Assembly (NCBI GenBank): GCA_022340805.1
Contig: JAJDNF010000030.1
Span: forward strand, 1-64,000
Source: Chromatiaceae bacterium
GTDB taxonomy: Bacteria > Pseudomonadota > Gammaproteobacteria > Chromatiales > Chromatiaceae
Direction of reading: 5' to 3'
Length of the DNA: 64,000 bases
In this document: one piece after another, positions 27,543-39,538 of the stretch
Position numbering within the stretch: position 1 is the stretch's first letter
How the letters are laid out: every line of letters begins with the position of its first letter
Notes under the pieces: generated by a model
Told to the model about the DNA's origin: nothing
Seen by the model: only the letters and a program-made list of their open reading frames with translations
Databases searched by the model: none
Translations under genes and position numbers: made by a program

Positions 27543-30047
27543 TCAGTCCTCGGGCTTCACCGGCAGGGGGTCGACCTTCCAGATATCGCGACAGTAATCT
27601 CGAACGGAGCGATCAGAAGAAAACTTGCCCATTCGCGCGACGTTCAGAATGGACATGCGGTCCCAACGGCCGGGGTCGCCGTATGTGCGTCCAACCTCCT
27701 GTTGACAATCCAGATAGGACTGGTAGTCGGCGAGTACCATAAAGGGGTCATGATGCTTCAGGTTGTCGGTGAGTGGCCGGAAGAGGTCCTTGTCACCGTG
27801 CGCGAACAGGCCGGAATCGATGAGGTCGATCACTGACCTGAGCTCGTCGTTTCGCGTGTAGTGCTCCATCGGACGGTATCCGCGTGCCTGGAGCTGGCCC
27901 ACTTCATCTGCGCTCAGCCCGAACAGGAAGAAGTTCTCCTCCCCCACCTCTGCACGAATCTCCACATTGGCGCCATCCAGCGTACCGATGGTAAGGGCTC
28001 CGTTCATCGAAAACTTCATGTTGCCGGTACCCGAGGCCTCCTTGCCGGCCATCGAGATCTGCTCCGACAGGTCCGCCGCCGGATACAGCAATTGGCTGTT
28101 CTTGACATTGAAGTTCGGCATGAAGACGACGCGCAGTCTGCCATTGATCTGCGGATCCGTGTTGATCACCTCGCCGACTGAATTGATCAGCTTGATGATC
28201 AGCTTGGCCATGAAATAGCCGGGCGCCGCCTTGCCGCCGAAGATAAAGGTGCGCGGCGCGATGTCCAGCCCGGGGTCCTGCTTGAGGCGCTGATACAGGC
28301 TGATGATATGCAACACATTGAGGTGCTGGCGCTTGTACTCGTGCATGCGCTTCGCCTGCACGTCGAACATGCTCTCGGGATCCACCTCGGTACCGGTGTG
28401 CTCGAGCAGGCAGCGCGCCAGATCACGTTTCGCGGTCGTCTTCACCTCCCGCCACCTGGCCTGAAATCCCGCGTCGTCGGCCAGCGGCTCCAGGCTGCTG
28501 AGGCACTCCAGGTCGCGCACCCACTGGTCGTCACCGCACGCCTCTGTGATCAGGCGGGCCAGGTGCGGGTTGCTGACCACGATGAAGCGCCGTGGCGTGA
28601 CACCATTGGTCACATTGAAGAATTTTTCCGGCCAGAGTTCGTAGAAGTCCTTGAGGACCGTGCTCTTCACCAGCTCCGAGTGCATGGCGGCCACCCCGTT
28701 GACGGCGAAGCTGCCGATAGTGGCGAGGTTGGCCATGCGCACCCGGCGACCACCGCGCTCATCGATTATCGAGAGCCTGGCGATACGCTCCACGTCCCCC
28801 AGGTAACGCACCCTCATCTCATCGAGGAAGCGGCGGTTGACCTCGTAGATGATCTCCATGTGCCTGGGCAGCAGGCGCTGCAGCAGCTCTGCCGGCCAGG
28901 TCTCCAGCGCCTCGGGCAGCAGCGTATGGTTGGTGTAGGCGAAGGTGTTGCGGGTGATGTCCCACGCCTCGTCCCAGGCCAGATAGTGCCTGTCGACCAG
29001 CAGGCGCATCAGCTCCGCCACCGCGATGGCCGGGTGGGTGTCATTCAGCTGCGCGACAAACTTGCGGTGAAATTCATGCAGGCTGCCGGCGGTAGCCAGC
29101 TGCAGGCGAATCATGTCCTGCAGCGAACAGGACACGAAGAAGTATTGTTGCTTGAGCCGCAGCTCCTTGCCGGCCTCCGGCTCGTCGTTGGGGTACAAGA
29201 CCTTGGAGATGGTCTCGGCCTGTATCTTGGTGTTGACGGCACCGTAGTAGTCGCCGGTATTGAAAGACTGGAAGTCGAAGGACCTGGGTGCTTCCGATGT
29301 CCACAGGCGCAGCAGGTTGGCGTTGGCGCAACCGTAACCCAGAACAGGCGTGTCGTAGGCCTTGCCGACCACCACCAGGTCAGGAACCCAGCGCACGCGT
29401 AGCTCGCCATGTTCGTCCCGGTACGACTCGGTGCGGCCACCAAAGCCGACGGAAAAACGCAGTTTAGGTCGCGCGATCTCCCAGGGATTGCCGTCGTGCA
29501 GCCAGGTGTCGCTCTCCTCCACCTGCCAGCCATTCGCGATCCCTTGTTCGAAGATGCCGAATTCGTAGCGGATTCCGTAGCCAATGGAGGGAATCTGCAG
29601 CGTGGCCAGGGAGTCCATGTAGCAGGCCGCAAGTCGCCCAAGACCACCGGTGCCCAGCCCGGGTTCCGCCTCGGCATCGCGGATCTGATCAAAGTCGAGA
29701 CCAAGCTCCTCTCCCGCCTCCCTGGCCGACTGGTAGATGCCAAGGTTGACCAGATTGTTCTCCAGGTGAGGCCCGAGCAGATACTCGGCGGAGAAGTAGC
29801 ATACCGTCCTGGCGCTGGCGTTCTTGTAGGTCCGGGCGGTCTTCAACCAGCGCGCGAGCAACCGGTCACGCACCGTGTAGGCCGCCGCCATATAGTAGTC
29901 GTGCGTACTGGCCATCTCGGGGTAGCGGCCCAGCAGGAAGAACAGGTTATCCACATAGGCCTGCTTCAGCGCCTCCTTCGACAGGCCGATCCGGGTGCTT
30001 CCTCGCTCCCCCAGCTCCGCGGACGCATCCTGTTGCGCATTGCTCAT
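27543..30047 (-). CDS. glgP: Glycogen/maltodextrin phosphorylase
   Basis: This PLP enzyme releases glucose-1-phosphate from alpha-1,4-glucans. The 834-aa protein fits the family length. It contains YFSAEYLLG and GNGGLGRLA-like GTGGLGRLAACYMDSLATL near the N-terminus, RVVFMPNFNVKNSQLLYPAAD, and the PLP-lysine segment EASGTGNMKFSMNGALTIGT. No other glycogen gene is adjacent. It is convergent with the antiporter gene (66-bp gap) and divergent from uvrD. Confidence 0.95.
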   Translation of the reverse strand: MSNAQQDASAELGERGSTRIGLSKEALKQAYVDNLFFLLGRYPEMASTHDYYMAAAYTVRDRLLARWLKTARTYKNASARTVCYFSAEYLLGPHLENNLVNLGIYQSAREAGEELGLDFDQIRDAEAEPGLGTGGLGRLAACYMDSLATLQIPSIGYGIRYEFGIFEQGIANGWQVEESDTWLHDGNPWEIARPKLRFSVGFGGRTESYRDEHGELRVRWVPDLVVVGKAYDTPVLGYGCANANLLRLWTSEAPRSFDFQSFNTGDYYGAVNTKIQAETISKVLYPNDEPEAGKELRLKQQYFFVSCSLQDMIRLQLATAGSLHEFHRKFVAQLNDTHPAIAVAELMRLLVDRHYLAWDEAWDITRNTFAYTNHTLLPEALETWPAELLQRLLPRHMEIIYEVNRRFLDEMRVRYLGDVERIARLSIIDERGGRRVRMANLATIGSFAVNGVAAMHSELVKSTVLKDFYELWPEKFFNVTNGVTPRRFIVVSNPHLARLITEACGDDQWVRDLECLSSLEPLADDAGFQARWREVKTTAKRDLARCLLEHTGTEVDPESMFDVQAKRMHEYKRQHLNVLHIISLYQRLKQDPGLDIAPRTFIFGGKAAPGYFMAKLIIKLINSVGEVINTDPQINGRLRVVFMPNFNVKNSQLLYPAADLSEQISMAGKEASGTGNMKFSMNGALTIGTLDGANVEIRAEVGEENFFLFGLSADEVGQLQARGYRPMEHYTRNDELRSVIDLIDSGLFAHGDKDLFRPLTDNLKHHDPFMVLADYQSYLDCQQEVGRTYGDPGRWDRMSILNVARMGKFSSDRSVRDYCRDIWKVDPLPVKPED

Positions 30048-30336
30048 CTCGGCTCCCCGCTTGAAGATTGCCAGGCAATTCTATCCGCCCCGGCGCCGCG
30101 CGCATGACCTTTCTGCGCACGGCCATCGGAAACAGTGATCGGGCTGCCGGCTCGAGTACATCATTTCACAGTATCTCCGATGCGGGCCAGGCAACGCGCC
30201 GCGCCCGCCGCCGCTGCGCTCGGTCGCCAGTTCGCGGTGCCGTCTGCCCGCGGTATTGCGGTCAATGTGCCGGTCTCCGGCTGATCGGCCGAAGCGCGGC
30301 CGGATACTGCTCGCGGTCTACTGGTAAAATCCCACG

Positions 30337-32501
<2,165 letters not shown>

Positions 32502-32502
<1 letters not shown>

Positions 32503-33677
32503 TGAATCATGCGGCGGCAGATCCCGTCAGTGAGGCGCGGCCGGTGCCGCTGTCGCTATACGTCCATATCCCCTGGTGTGCACGCAAGTGCCCGTATTGC
32601 GATTTCAACTCGCACGCGGCGCGTGATCCACTCGACCAGGCCGGCTACGTCGACGCGCTGCTGCTCGATCTGGACCATGAGACGATGCGCCAGCCGCTGC
32701 CGGCGGTCGGCAGCGTGTTCATCGGTGGTGGCACCCCGAGCCTGTTCGACGGCGCGGCGATCGGGCGCCTGCTGGACGGGGTCGCCCGGCGTCTGACACT
32801 GGCCGCCGACCTGGAGATCACGCTGGAGGCCAATCCGGGGACCGCAGAGGCGGGCCGCTTCGCCGACTACCTTGGCGCCGGCGTCAACCGCCTGTCGCTG
32901 GGCGTGCAGAGCCTCGACGACCGCAGGTTGGCCGCGCTCGGCCGGATCCACTCTGCGCGAGAGGCGCTCGATGCCTACCGGATGGCGCGCGCTGCCGGTT
33001 TCGACAACATCAACCTGGACCTGATGTACGGCCTGCCGGGCCAAGCCCTCGACGGCGCGCTTGAGGATCTTCGCCAGGTCGTCGCGCTCGGCCCCGAGCA
33101 CCTGTCCTGGTATCAGCTCACGCTCGAGCCCAACACCCTGTTTCATCACCATCCGCCCACGCTTCCGGATGATGACACCCTGGCCGGGATGATGGACGCC
33201 GGTCAGGCCATGCTCGCCGAGGCCGGCTATCGGCAGTACGAGATATCCGCGTATGCACAGGCCGGACGGCGCTGCCGGCACAATCTCAACTACTGGGAGT
33301 TCGGTGACTACCTCGGGATCGGCGCCGGTGCGCACGGCAAGCTGACCGCGCCCGGGTCGGTCATTCGGCGTCGCAGCAAGCAGCGTCAGCCGGCGGCGTA
33401 CATCGCAGCAGCTGCCCAGGGCGCGATCCATGACGAGCGTGAGCTCGACAGCACCGACCTGCCAGTGGAGTTCTTCCTCAACGCGCTGCGTCTGAATGCC
33501 GGGGTACCAGCGCAGCTGTTCGGGCAGCGTACCGGCCTGTCGCTGCAGGATATCGCCGCACCGCTGGCGCGCGCCCGGGCGCAGGGGCTGATTGGCACCG
33601 ATGCATCCCGGCTGCAGCCGACGCCGCTGGGTCTGCGCTACCTGAACGATCTGCTCGCGCTGTTCGAACCGGACTAG
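32502..33677 (+). CDS. hemW: Radical SAM heme chaperone HemW
   Basis: HemW binds heme and a 4Fe-4S cluster and delivers heme to respiratory targets; it was long misnamed coproporphyrinogen oxidase. The 391-aa protein has [17 protein letters not shown] with the radical-SAM cysteines, the GGGTPSLF block, and the HemW_C winged-helix end. It has the extra Phe-Asn after the CxxxCxxC cysteines usual in HemW. The ATG at 32502 shares the A of the uvrD stop. Confidence 0.92.
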
Positions 33678-33688
33678 GCATCTCGACG

Positions 33689-33877
33689 ATGGATGCGTTG
33701 TCTTTTCGGCAGGTCCAGTGCCCCTACTGCGGCGAATGGATCAATCTGCAGATCGACGCTTCGGGCGGCGAACAGGCCTATGTCGAGGACTGCAGCGTTT
33801 GCTGTCGGCCGATCGAGGTGCAACTGCTCGGCGGCGGCGAGGACTGGAGCGTGGAGGTGCGGCGCGATGACGAGTGA
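33689..33877 (+). CDS. CPXCG motif-containing cysteine-rich protein
   Basis: This 62-aa protein belongs to a small Zn-ribbon-like family of unknown function found in gammaproteobacteria. Two Cys pairs are seen: CPYCGEWI near residue 11 and [10 protein letters not shown] near residue 36, as in Cys_rich_CPXG proteins. It starts 11 bases after hemW and overlaps the next gene by 11 bases, so hemW, this gene and the Rof-like gene are one transcript. Confidence 0.85.
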   Translation: MDALSFRQVQCPYCGEWINLQIDASGGEQAYVEDCSVCCRPIEVQLLGGGEDWSVEVRRDDE

Positions 33878-34139
33878 TTATCGGCCAATCGATTGCGACC
33901 AGCACTCGCTGCTCGAGCTGCTGGCAATGCGGCGTGCCGCGGTGACGGCCCGCTCGACGGACGAGAATGGGGCACAGTCGATCATCGAGGGCGTGGTCAG
34001 CGATGTGATCACGCGCGGCGGCGCCGAATACCTGGTCCTGCGTGGCGTGGACCGCGAGGCGACTTCGATCCGTCTGGACCGGCTGCAGGCAGTATACGAT
34101 GCCGCCGGCCTGGAGGTCTGGCGTCAAAAAATCGCCTAG
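33867..34139 (+). CDS. Rof-like Rho-binding antiterminator
   Basis: The 90-aa protein resembles Rof/YaeO, which binds Rho and inhibits transcription termination. Family marks are the N-terminal [19 protein letters not shown], the middle [17 protein letters not shown], and the C-terminal [10 protein letters not shown], which together make the small Sm-like barrel. The ATG at 33867 overlaps the CPXCG gene. An AT-rich gap follows. Confidence 0.8.
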   Translation: MTSDYRPIDCDQHSLLELLAMRRAAVTARSTDENGAQSIIEGVVSDVITRGGAEYLVLRGVDREATSIRLDRLQAVYDAAGLEVWRQKIA

Positions 34140-34319
34140 CCCCGATTGGCCTTCATAACATATTGATATATATAAAAAAATAGCAGGAATCGGCATCCCC
34201 TTTTGTGCCGTTTAATTCGCGGAGACAGGCCGTAAAACTGTGTGCTAGCTTGGTACTGTAGCGAGCAAAAAACCACTCTGTAACGGCTGGTCCGAGCGAA
34301 ACTTTAAAGGGTGATGGCG

Positions 34320-34688
34320 ATGAAAAACAAAAAAGCTGCCGAGATCGATTTCGATACCTGGTCGGAGGTGGCACGCTCCGACCCACAGGCCTTCGAGGCC
34401 ATGCGTTTGGCCGCGATAGACGCGGTGATCGAGAGTGCCCCGGAGCAAAACCGCGAACGCCTGCGACGCCTGCAGTGGCGTATCGACCAGGAGCGCCGCC
34501 TTGCGCGCACGCCGATGGCCGCTTGCCTGCGGATTTCGCGCATGATGTGGCGGTCTGTGCTGGGGCCGAACGGCCTGAACGATCGTTTTGCCGAGTTGCA
34601 GGGCCTGTTCTGCGGGCGGGTGCTGAGCCCGTCGGCGGGTCAGATACCGGCTGGCCAGGTCGTCACGTTCGCCCGCCGCCAGGACTGA
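34320..34688 (+). CDS. DUF3135 domain protein
   Basis: The 122-aa soluble protein has the DUF3135 core: FDTWSEVARSDPQAFEAMR at the start, then RRLQWRIDQERRLARTPMAACLRISRMMW. The family is found in gammaproteobacteria and its function is unknown. Two ATGs lie close (34314 and 34320). I prefer 34320 because AAAGGG then sits eight bases upstream and the protein starts MKNKKA. It is flanked by an AT-rich leader and the rpmE promoter. Confidence 0.8.
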   Translation: MKNKKAAEIDFDTWSEVARSDPQAFEAMRLAAIDAVIESAPEQNRERLRRLQWRIDQERRLARTPMAACLRISRMMWRSVLGPNGLNDRFAELQGLFCGRVLSPSAGQIPAGQVVTFARRQD

Positions 34689-34700
34689 GCCGCGCGCCGC

Positions 34701-34728
34701 TTGCATTTTTTCCGGCCGTGCCTTAAAT
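34701..34728 (+). promoter_or_regulatory. Predicted sigma-70 promoter of rpmE
   Basis: TTGCAT (34701-34706) and TTAAAT (34723-34728) are 16 bases apart, or 17 to TAAATT. The start codon of rpmE is about 85 bases downstream, leaving a short leader. Confidence 0.5.
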
Positions 34729-34814
34729 TACTCGGCCTTTCGCGCCGCGCGCGCCAAATCCAGTATTAAGACCGGCCTGCCGTACTGTGCGGGGGCATTG
34801 GAGTGAGACCAAAA

Positions 34815-35018
34815 ATGAAAGCGGACCTGCATCCGAACTACACTGACATCAAAGTCGTGTGCAGCTGTGGCAACAGCTTCGAAACCCGTTCTACCATCGG
34901 TGGCGACACGCTGCAGGTCGAGGTGTGTTCGGCATGCCACCCGTTCTACACGGGCCAGCAGAAACTGATGGATACGGCCGGCCGTGTCGACCAGTTCCGC
35001 AAGCGTTTCCGTCGCTGA
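34815..35018 (+). CDS. rpmE: 50S ribosomal protein L31, zinc (C+) type
   Basis: L31 bridges the 50S and 30S subunits. The 67-aa protein has the four-cysteine zinc form: CSCGNSF (CXC part) and [11 protein letters not shown]. The start at 34815 gives the usual MKADLHP-type N-terminus; a GTG at 34803 would add four residues. The C-terminal [11 protein letters not shown] is normal. A terminator follows. Confidence 0.95.
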   Translation: MKADLHPNYTDIKVVCSCGNSFETRSTIGGDTLQVEVCSACHPFYTGQQKLMDTAGRVDQFRKRFRR

Positions 35019-35043
35019 ACCTGCCGGCCTGGATGGATTCCGG

Positions 35044-35067
35044 AAGGCGCCCCTGTGGCGCCTTTTC
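35044..35067 (+). terminator. Rho-independent terminator after rpmE
   Basis: AAGGCGCC (35044-35051) pairs with GGCGCCTT (35057-35064) around a 5-base loop and continues into TTTCT. It separates rpmE from the malic enzyme gene. Confidence 0.75.
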
Positions 35068-35109
35068 TCGTTCTGAACAGGGCCTTGGGTCCCGCCACTG
35101 GAGCCGAGC

Positions 35110-36384
35110 ATGAGCGTAGAGTACGACAAAGAACACGCTGACTTCGAGATCAATCAGGCCGCCCTGGACTACCACGCCAATCCGCGCCCCGGCAAGATCA
35201 GCGTCGAGGTCTCCAAGTCGACCCGCACCCAGCGCGATCTCGCCCTCGCCTACACGCCTGGCGTGGCCGAGCCGGTTCGTCGCATAGCCGCGGATCCGCA
35301 GGACGCCTACAAGTACACCGCGAAGGGCAATCTGGTCGCGGTGATTACCGACGGCAGCGCGGTGCTAGGTCTGGGCAACGTCGGAGCCCTGGCCGGCAAG
35401 CCGGTGATGGAGGGCAAGGGCGTACTGTTCAAGCACTTCGCCGGCATCGACGTGTTCGACATAGAGGTCAACGCCAAGCGCCCGCAGGAATTCATCGAGA
35501 CGGTCATGCGCATCGCCCCGACCTTTGGCGGTATCAACCTCGAGGACATCGCCGCGCCGCATTGTTTCGAGATCGAGCAGGCGCTGATCGAGCAGCTCGA
35601 TATCCCGGTGTTTCACGATGATCAGCACGGCACTGCGATCATTATCGCGGCCGGTCTGTTGAACGCGCTCGACTTGCAGGGCAAGACCCTCGGCGACGCG
35701 CGCATCGTGGTGCTCGGCGCCGGTGCCGCCGGAATCGCGGCGGTGCGCCTGCTGATCGCGATGGGTGCGCACCGCGACAATTTCCTGGTGCTCGACCGCA
35801 ACGGCGTGATCCACCTCGGGCGCAAGGATCTCAATCCTTACAAGTTCGGTGTCGCGGTCGAGACCGAGGCGCGCACGCTGGAAGACGCGATGCGCGGCGC
35901 GGATGTGTTCATCGGCGTATCCGGCCCCGACCTGGTGGCCCCCGAGATGCTGGCCTCGATGGCCGACAGGCCGATCGTGTTCGCGCTGTCCAATCCTGTG
36001 CCGGAGATCCGCCCCGAGGTCGCCAACCGGGTGCGCAGTGACATGATCATGGCGACCGGACGTTCGGATTACCCGAACCAGGTCAATAATGTCCTGGGTT
36101 TCCCGTTCATCTTCCGTGGCGCGCTGGATGTGCGCGCCAGCCGGATCAACGAGGACATGCAGATTGCCGCGGTGCATGCCCTCAAGGACCTTACCCACGA
36201 AACCGTGCCGCAGGTGGTGCTCGATGCCTATGGCCTGCAGTCGTTGGTCTTTGGCCCGGACTACATCCTGCCCAAGCCGCTCGATGCACGTCTGAAGGAC
36301 GTGATTGCGCCGGCGGTCGCGCGTGCGGCGCTCGACAGCGGCGTGGCGCGGGTCGCCTGGCCGGCCCACTACCCGGCGCGGTAG
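35110..36384 (+). CDS. Malic enzyme (single-domain, NAD(P)-dependent)
   Basis: It converts malate to pyruvate and CO2 with reduction of NAD(P)+. The 424-aa protein has the malic N- and NAD-binding domains only: AYTPGVAEPVR, the lysine segment GKPVMEGKGVLFKHFAGID, DDQHGTA metal ligands, and the Rossmann GAGAAGIAAVRLL. It lacks the C-terminal phosphotransacetylase-like domain of MaeB, as many short bacterial forms do. The cofactor cannot be assigned safely. Malate dehydrogenase follows on the same strand. Confidence 0.92.
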   Translation: MSVEYDKEHADFEINQAALDYHANPRPGKISVEVSKSTRTQRDLALAYTPGVAEPVRRIAADPQDAYKYTAKGNLVAVITDGSAVLGLGNVGALAGKPVMEGKGVLFKHFAGIDVFDIEVNAKRPQEFIETVMRIAPTFGGINLEDIAAPHCFEIEQALIEQLDIPVFHDDQHGTAIIIAAGLLNALDLQGKTLGDARIVVLGAGAAGIAAVRLLIAMGAHRDNFLVLDRNGVIHLGRKDLNPYKFGVAVETEARTLEDAMRGADVFIGVSGPDLVAPEMLASMADRPIVFALSNPVPEIRPEVANRVRSDMIMATGRSDYPNQVNNVLGFPFIFRGALDVRASRINEDMQIAAVHALKDLTHETVPQVVLDAYGLQSLVFGPDYILPKPLDARLKDVIAPAVARAALDSGVARVAWPAHYPAR

Positions 36385-36576
36385 GAGTGGGGCGGCGACG
36401 CGGCCGGCGCGACGCATCTCCCCACCGGGTCGGGCATGCCCACAGTCAACCCGCAAGCCAAGGAAAACACGCGAATTGGTCATTGCGTTTTCCAAGGGTA
36501 CCCTGTGTCTCTTCGTCTAAGCTGAACCGGAGCGGGCGTCAATAAGCCCGCCGACAGAGCAGATTGGAGAACAGCA

Positions 36577-37509
36577 ATGCAAAAAGTCGCGATCGTCGGG
36601 GCTGGGCGGGTCGGCGAGACCACGGCCCAGATCCTGGCCGAACAGGAGACCTGCCGCGAGGTGGTGTTGATCGATGTCCGCGAGGATGTCCCGCAGGGCG
36701 TTGCGTTGGATATCTTTCAGACCGCGCCATTCTTCGAATTCGATACCCGCGTCATGGGCAGCAACGACCCGGCCGCGATGCAGGGCGCCGAAGTGGTCGT
36801 GGTCACGGCCGGGATACCGCGCAGCCCGGGGATGTCGCGCTCGGACGTGCTTGATACCAACGTCAAGGTTATCGACGGGATCGTCGCCGACATCATCAAA
36901 TATGCGCCGGGGGCGATCGTCATCATGGTGACCAACCCGGTCGACGTCCTCACCTACAGGGTGTGGCAGCTCACCGGCTGGCCGCGTGAACGTGTGATCG
37001 GTCAGGCCGGCGTCCTGGATGCCTCGCGCATGGCCGCGTTCATCGCCATGGAGACCGGCTTCTCGAGTCGCGATATCACGACCATCGTGCTCGGCGGGCA
37101 TGGGGACTCGATGGTTCCGGTAGCGCGTTTCTGCACCATCAACGGGATACCGGTCTCGCATTTCATCGGCGAGGAACGGCTCGATGAGATCGTGCAGCGG
37201 ACGCGCGGCGGCGGTGCCGAGATCCTGGCCCTGCGCAAAAACTCGAGCGCCTACGACGCGCCCGGTGCCTCGGTGGCGGCGATGGTCGATGCGATCAGTC
37301 ACAACCGCAACCGCTTGCTGCCGTGTGTGGCGATACTGGAGGGTGAGTACGGACAGCAGGATGTGGCGATGGGGGTGCCCTGCCTGCTCAACGAGCGCGG
37401 CCTCGGGCGGGTCATCGATCTCGGGCTCAACGACGGCGAGATGCAGATGTTCGTCGAGTCTGCGGCCGGGGTGCGTGCGGACATCCAGCGCATGCAGCCC
37501 GCACCATAG
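36577..37509 (+). CDS. mdh: Malate dehydrogenase, lactate-dehydrogenase-like type
   Basis: It interconverts malate and oxaloacetate with NAD. The 310-aa protein is the LDH-like MDH class: Rossmann GAGRVGETTA at residue 7, the substrate-loop region PRSPGMSRSDVL with MDH-type Arg residues, VTNPVDVLTY, and the catalytic His in GGHGDSMVP. GGAGAA precedes the ATG. The gene is 192 bases past malic enzyme and before citrate synthase, so three malate/oxaloacetate steps sit together. Confidence 0.94.
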   Translation: MQKVAIVGAGRVGETTAQILAEQETCREVVLIDVREDVPQGVALDIFQTAPFFEFDTRVMGSNDPAAMQGAEVVVVTAGIPRSPGMSRSDVLDTNVKVIDGIVADIIKYAPGAIVIMVTNPVDVLTYRVWQLTGWPRERVIGQAGVLDASRMAAFIAMETGFSSRDITTIVLGGHGDSMVPVARFCTINGIPVSHFIGEERLDEIVQRTRGGGAEILALRKNSSAYDAPGASVAAMVDAISHNRNRLLPCVAILEGEYGQQDVAMGVPCLLNERGLGRVIDLGLNDGEMQMFVESAAGVRADIQRMQPAP

Positions 37510-37646
37510 CTGTGCAGCCTGGCCTGGCCGAAAGTGCATTGAAAAACATACCCCAGGGCGGGCGGCAATTCCAATAATTGGCGGCAAATTTGGTTGTGGT
37601 AGGCTTAATCGGACGAGCTATATCACCGCCACAGAGGTACGGCCAC

Positions 37647-38942
37647 ATGTCAGACAGGAAAGCCACCCTCACCTTCAGCGATACGGGCAAGTCGATCGAG
37701 CTGGACATCCATTCCGGTACCGAAGGCCCGGATACGATAGATATCACCAGCCTCTACGGCCAGGCAAAGGTCTTCACCTACGACCCGGGATTCGTTTCCA
37801 CGGCAAGTTGCAACAGTTCGATCACCTATATCGACGGTAACGCCGGTGTGCTGCGTTATCGCGGTTATCCGATCGAACAACTCGCGGCGCAGTCGAGCTT
37901 CATCGAGGTCGCCTATCTGCTGCTCTACGGCGAGCTGCCGGACCAGACGCAACTGGCCCAGTTCAGCGACGTCATCACCCATCACACGATGATCAACGAG
38001 TCGCTGCTGCGGTTCTTCCAGGGCTTCCACAACAACGCCCATCCCATGGCGATGATGGTCGGCGTGGTGGGCTCGCTGTCGGCCTTTTACCACGACTCGA
38101 TAGATATCAGTGATCCGCACCATCGCGAGATCAGCGCGCACCGGCTGATCGCCAAGATCCCGACGATTGCCGCGGCCTGCTACAAGCACAACGTCGGCGA
38201 GCCGGTCATCTACCCGCGCAACAACCTCAGCTACACGGCCAATTTCCTGCACATGATGTTTGCAACACCGTGCGAGGATTACGAGGTCGATCCTTTGGCC
38301 GAGCGCGCGATGGATCTGTTGTTCATCCTGCACGCAGACCATGAACAGAATGCGTCGACATCGACGGTGCGCCTGGCCGGCAGTTCCGGTGCGAATCCAT
38401 TCGCCTGTATCGCCGCGGGTACCGCCTCGCTGTGGGGGCCCGCGCATGGTGGAGCCAACGAGGCGGTGCTCGACATGCTCGAGCAGATCGGTAACGTGCG
38501 TAATATCGACACCTACCTCGCCAAGGCCAAGGACAAAGACGACCCGTTCCGCCTGATGGGCTTCGGGCACCGCGTCTACAAGAACTACGACCCGCGCGCG
38601 AAGATCATTCGCGAGGTCTGCTACCAGGTGCTCGAGAAGCTTGCAGACAGCAACAACCCGTTGTTCGAATTGGCCATGCGCCTGGAAGAAATCGCCTCGA
38701 AAGACGAGTATTTCCTCGAGAAGAAGCTGTACCCGAACGTCGACTTCTATTCCGGGATAATCTATCGCGCCCTCGGTATTCCGGACAGCATGTTCACGGT
38801 GATGTTCGCGATTGCCCGCACCGCAGGCTGGGTGAGTCACTGGATGGAGATGTTGGACGATCCCAGGCACCGCATCGGTCGACCCCGCCAGCTTTATCAG
38901 GGCGCGACTCAGCGCGACTATGTGCCGGTGGCGCAGCGTTGA
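37647..38942 (+). CDS. gltA: Citrate synthase (type II, hexameric)
   Basis: It joins acetyl-CoA and oxaloacetate at the head of the TCA cycle. The 431-aa length and the N-terminal beta domain are as in the NADH-sensitive gammaproteobacterial type. Active-site blocks: [31 protein letters not shown] with catalytic His, and [15 protein letters not shown]. The ATG at 37647 is supported by GAGG nine bases upstream and by homology of [10 protein letters not shown]; a more upstream ATG at 37578 is unlikely. Confidence 0.96.
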   Translation: MSDRKATLTFSDTGKSIELDIHSGTEGPDTIDITSLYGQAKVFTYDPGFVSTASCNSSITYIDGNAGVLRYRGYPIEQLAAQSSFIEVAYLLLYGELPDQTQLAQFSDVITHHTMINESLLRFFQGFHNNAHPMAMMVGVVGSLSAFYHDSIDISDPHHREISAHRLIAKIPTIAAACYKHNVGEPVIYPRNNLSYTANFLHMMFATPCEDYEVDPLAERAMDLLFILHADHEQNASTSTVRLAGSSGANPFACIAAGTASLWGPAHGGANEAVLDMLEQIGNVRNIDTYLAKAKDKDDPFRLMGFGHRVYKNYDPRAKIIREVCYQVLEKLADSNNPLFELAMRLEEIASKDEYFLEKKLYPNVDFYSGIIYRALGIPDSMFTVMFAIARTAGWVSHWMEMLDDPRHRIGRPRQLYQGATQRDYVPVAQR

Positions 38943-38945
38943 GTG

Positions 38946-39479
38946 CTACACGGCAGCGTCGATCAGCGCGTTGAGCTGATCGGCCCCCAGCATCTCGAGT
39001 GGCCCGCCGGTGAGCGGATCGCGCGGTGGGTCGCTGCGCGTTCTGTTGTCCAGAAGGATCAATTCGATATTGGTCTGCGCAGCCACGAAGCGGACCGCGG
39101 GCCGCGCTAGTTTTCTGCCGCCCGAATGGTGCATGAACACCTCGGTGTCCTGCCAGGGGATGTTCCGGTCGCGCAGGTGCAGGAGCACCTGCTCGGGCGT
39201 TTCGACGATCAGGATCAGTCGCACCAGGTCCAGTGGCCCATCGCCATGCACCAGCGGGCCGATCAGGCGTGGCTGGAACTCGGCGAATGCATGCATTGCC
39301 TCAGCAGCGATCCGGCGCTGCTGGTTCAGCATTTGCAGCTGTTGCGGTCTGAACAATTCACGGTAGTCGCGGATCGCAGCGAGCAGGGCCTCGCGCGACG
39401 GGCGGTGGTGCTGCAGGTTCACGCCGAGATCGCGTGCCGCTCGCTTGAGCGCATTCTCCAACTCGTATCCATCGTCCAC
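38946..39479 (-). CDS. Nucleotidyltransferase-like protein of unknown function
   Basis: The protein resembles a proteobacterial family annotated as hypothetical or nucleotidyltransferase-like. Shared features are LKRAARDLG, a LFRPQQL helix, RLIGPLVHGDGPLDLVRLILIVET and the RSDPPRDPLTGGPLEML end. The GTG at 39479 gives 177 aa, but the conserved family block (AALVVDDGYELENALK) begins before it, and the frame stays open upstream into the end of the penicillin-binding protein gene. The true start may therefore be a non-standard codon further up. It lies 59 bases after that gene on the same strand. Confidence 0.65.
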   Translation of the reverse strand: MDDGYELENALKRAARDLGVNLQHHRPSREALLAAIRDYRELFRPQQLQMLNQQRRIAAEAMHAFAEFQPRLIGPLVHGDGPLDLVRLILIVETPEQVLLHLRDRNIPWQDTEVFMHHSGGRKLARPAVRFVAAQTNIELILLDNRTRSDPPRDPLTGGPLEMLGADQLNALIDAAV

Positions 39480-39538
39480 GACCAGTGCTGCCGTGTCGCC
39501 AAGCAGCCGCCTCGGATCGGCTTGGCGCGGGTTCCTGC

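Noticed and set aside
30048-30336. LexA box upstream of uvrD
   Set aside because: I could not find a CTG-N10-CAG with the usual AT-rich centre; only a TAAAAT -10-like hexamer is seen.
34140-34319. Riboswitch in the AT-rich leader before the DUF3135 gene
   Set aside because: No known aptamer core was recognised; only a 5-bp CGGCA/TGCCG stem is present.
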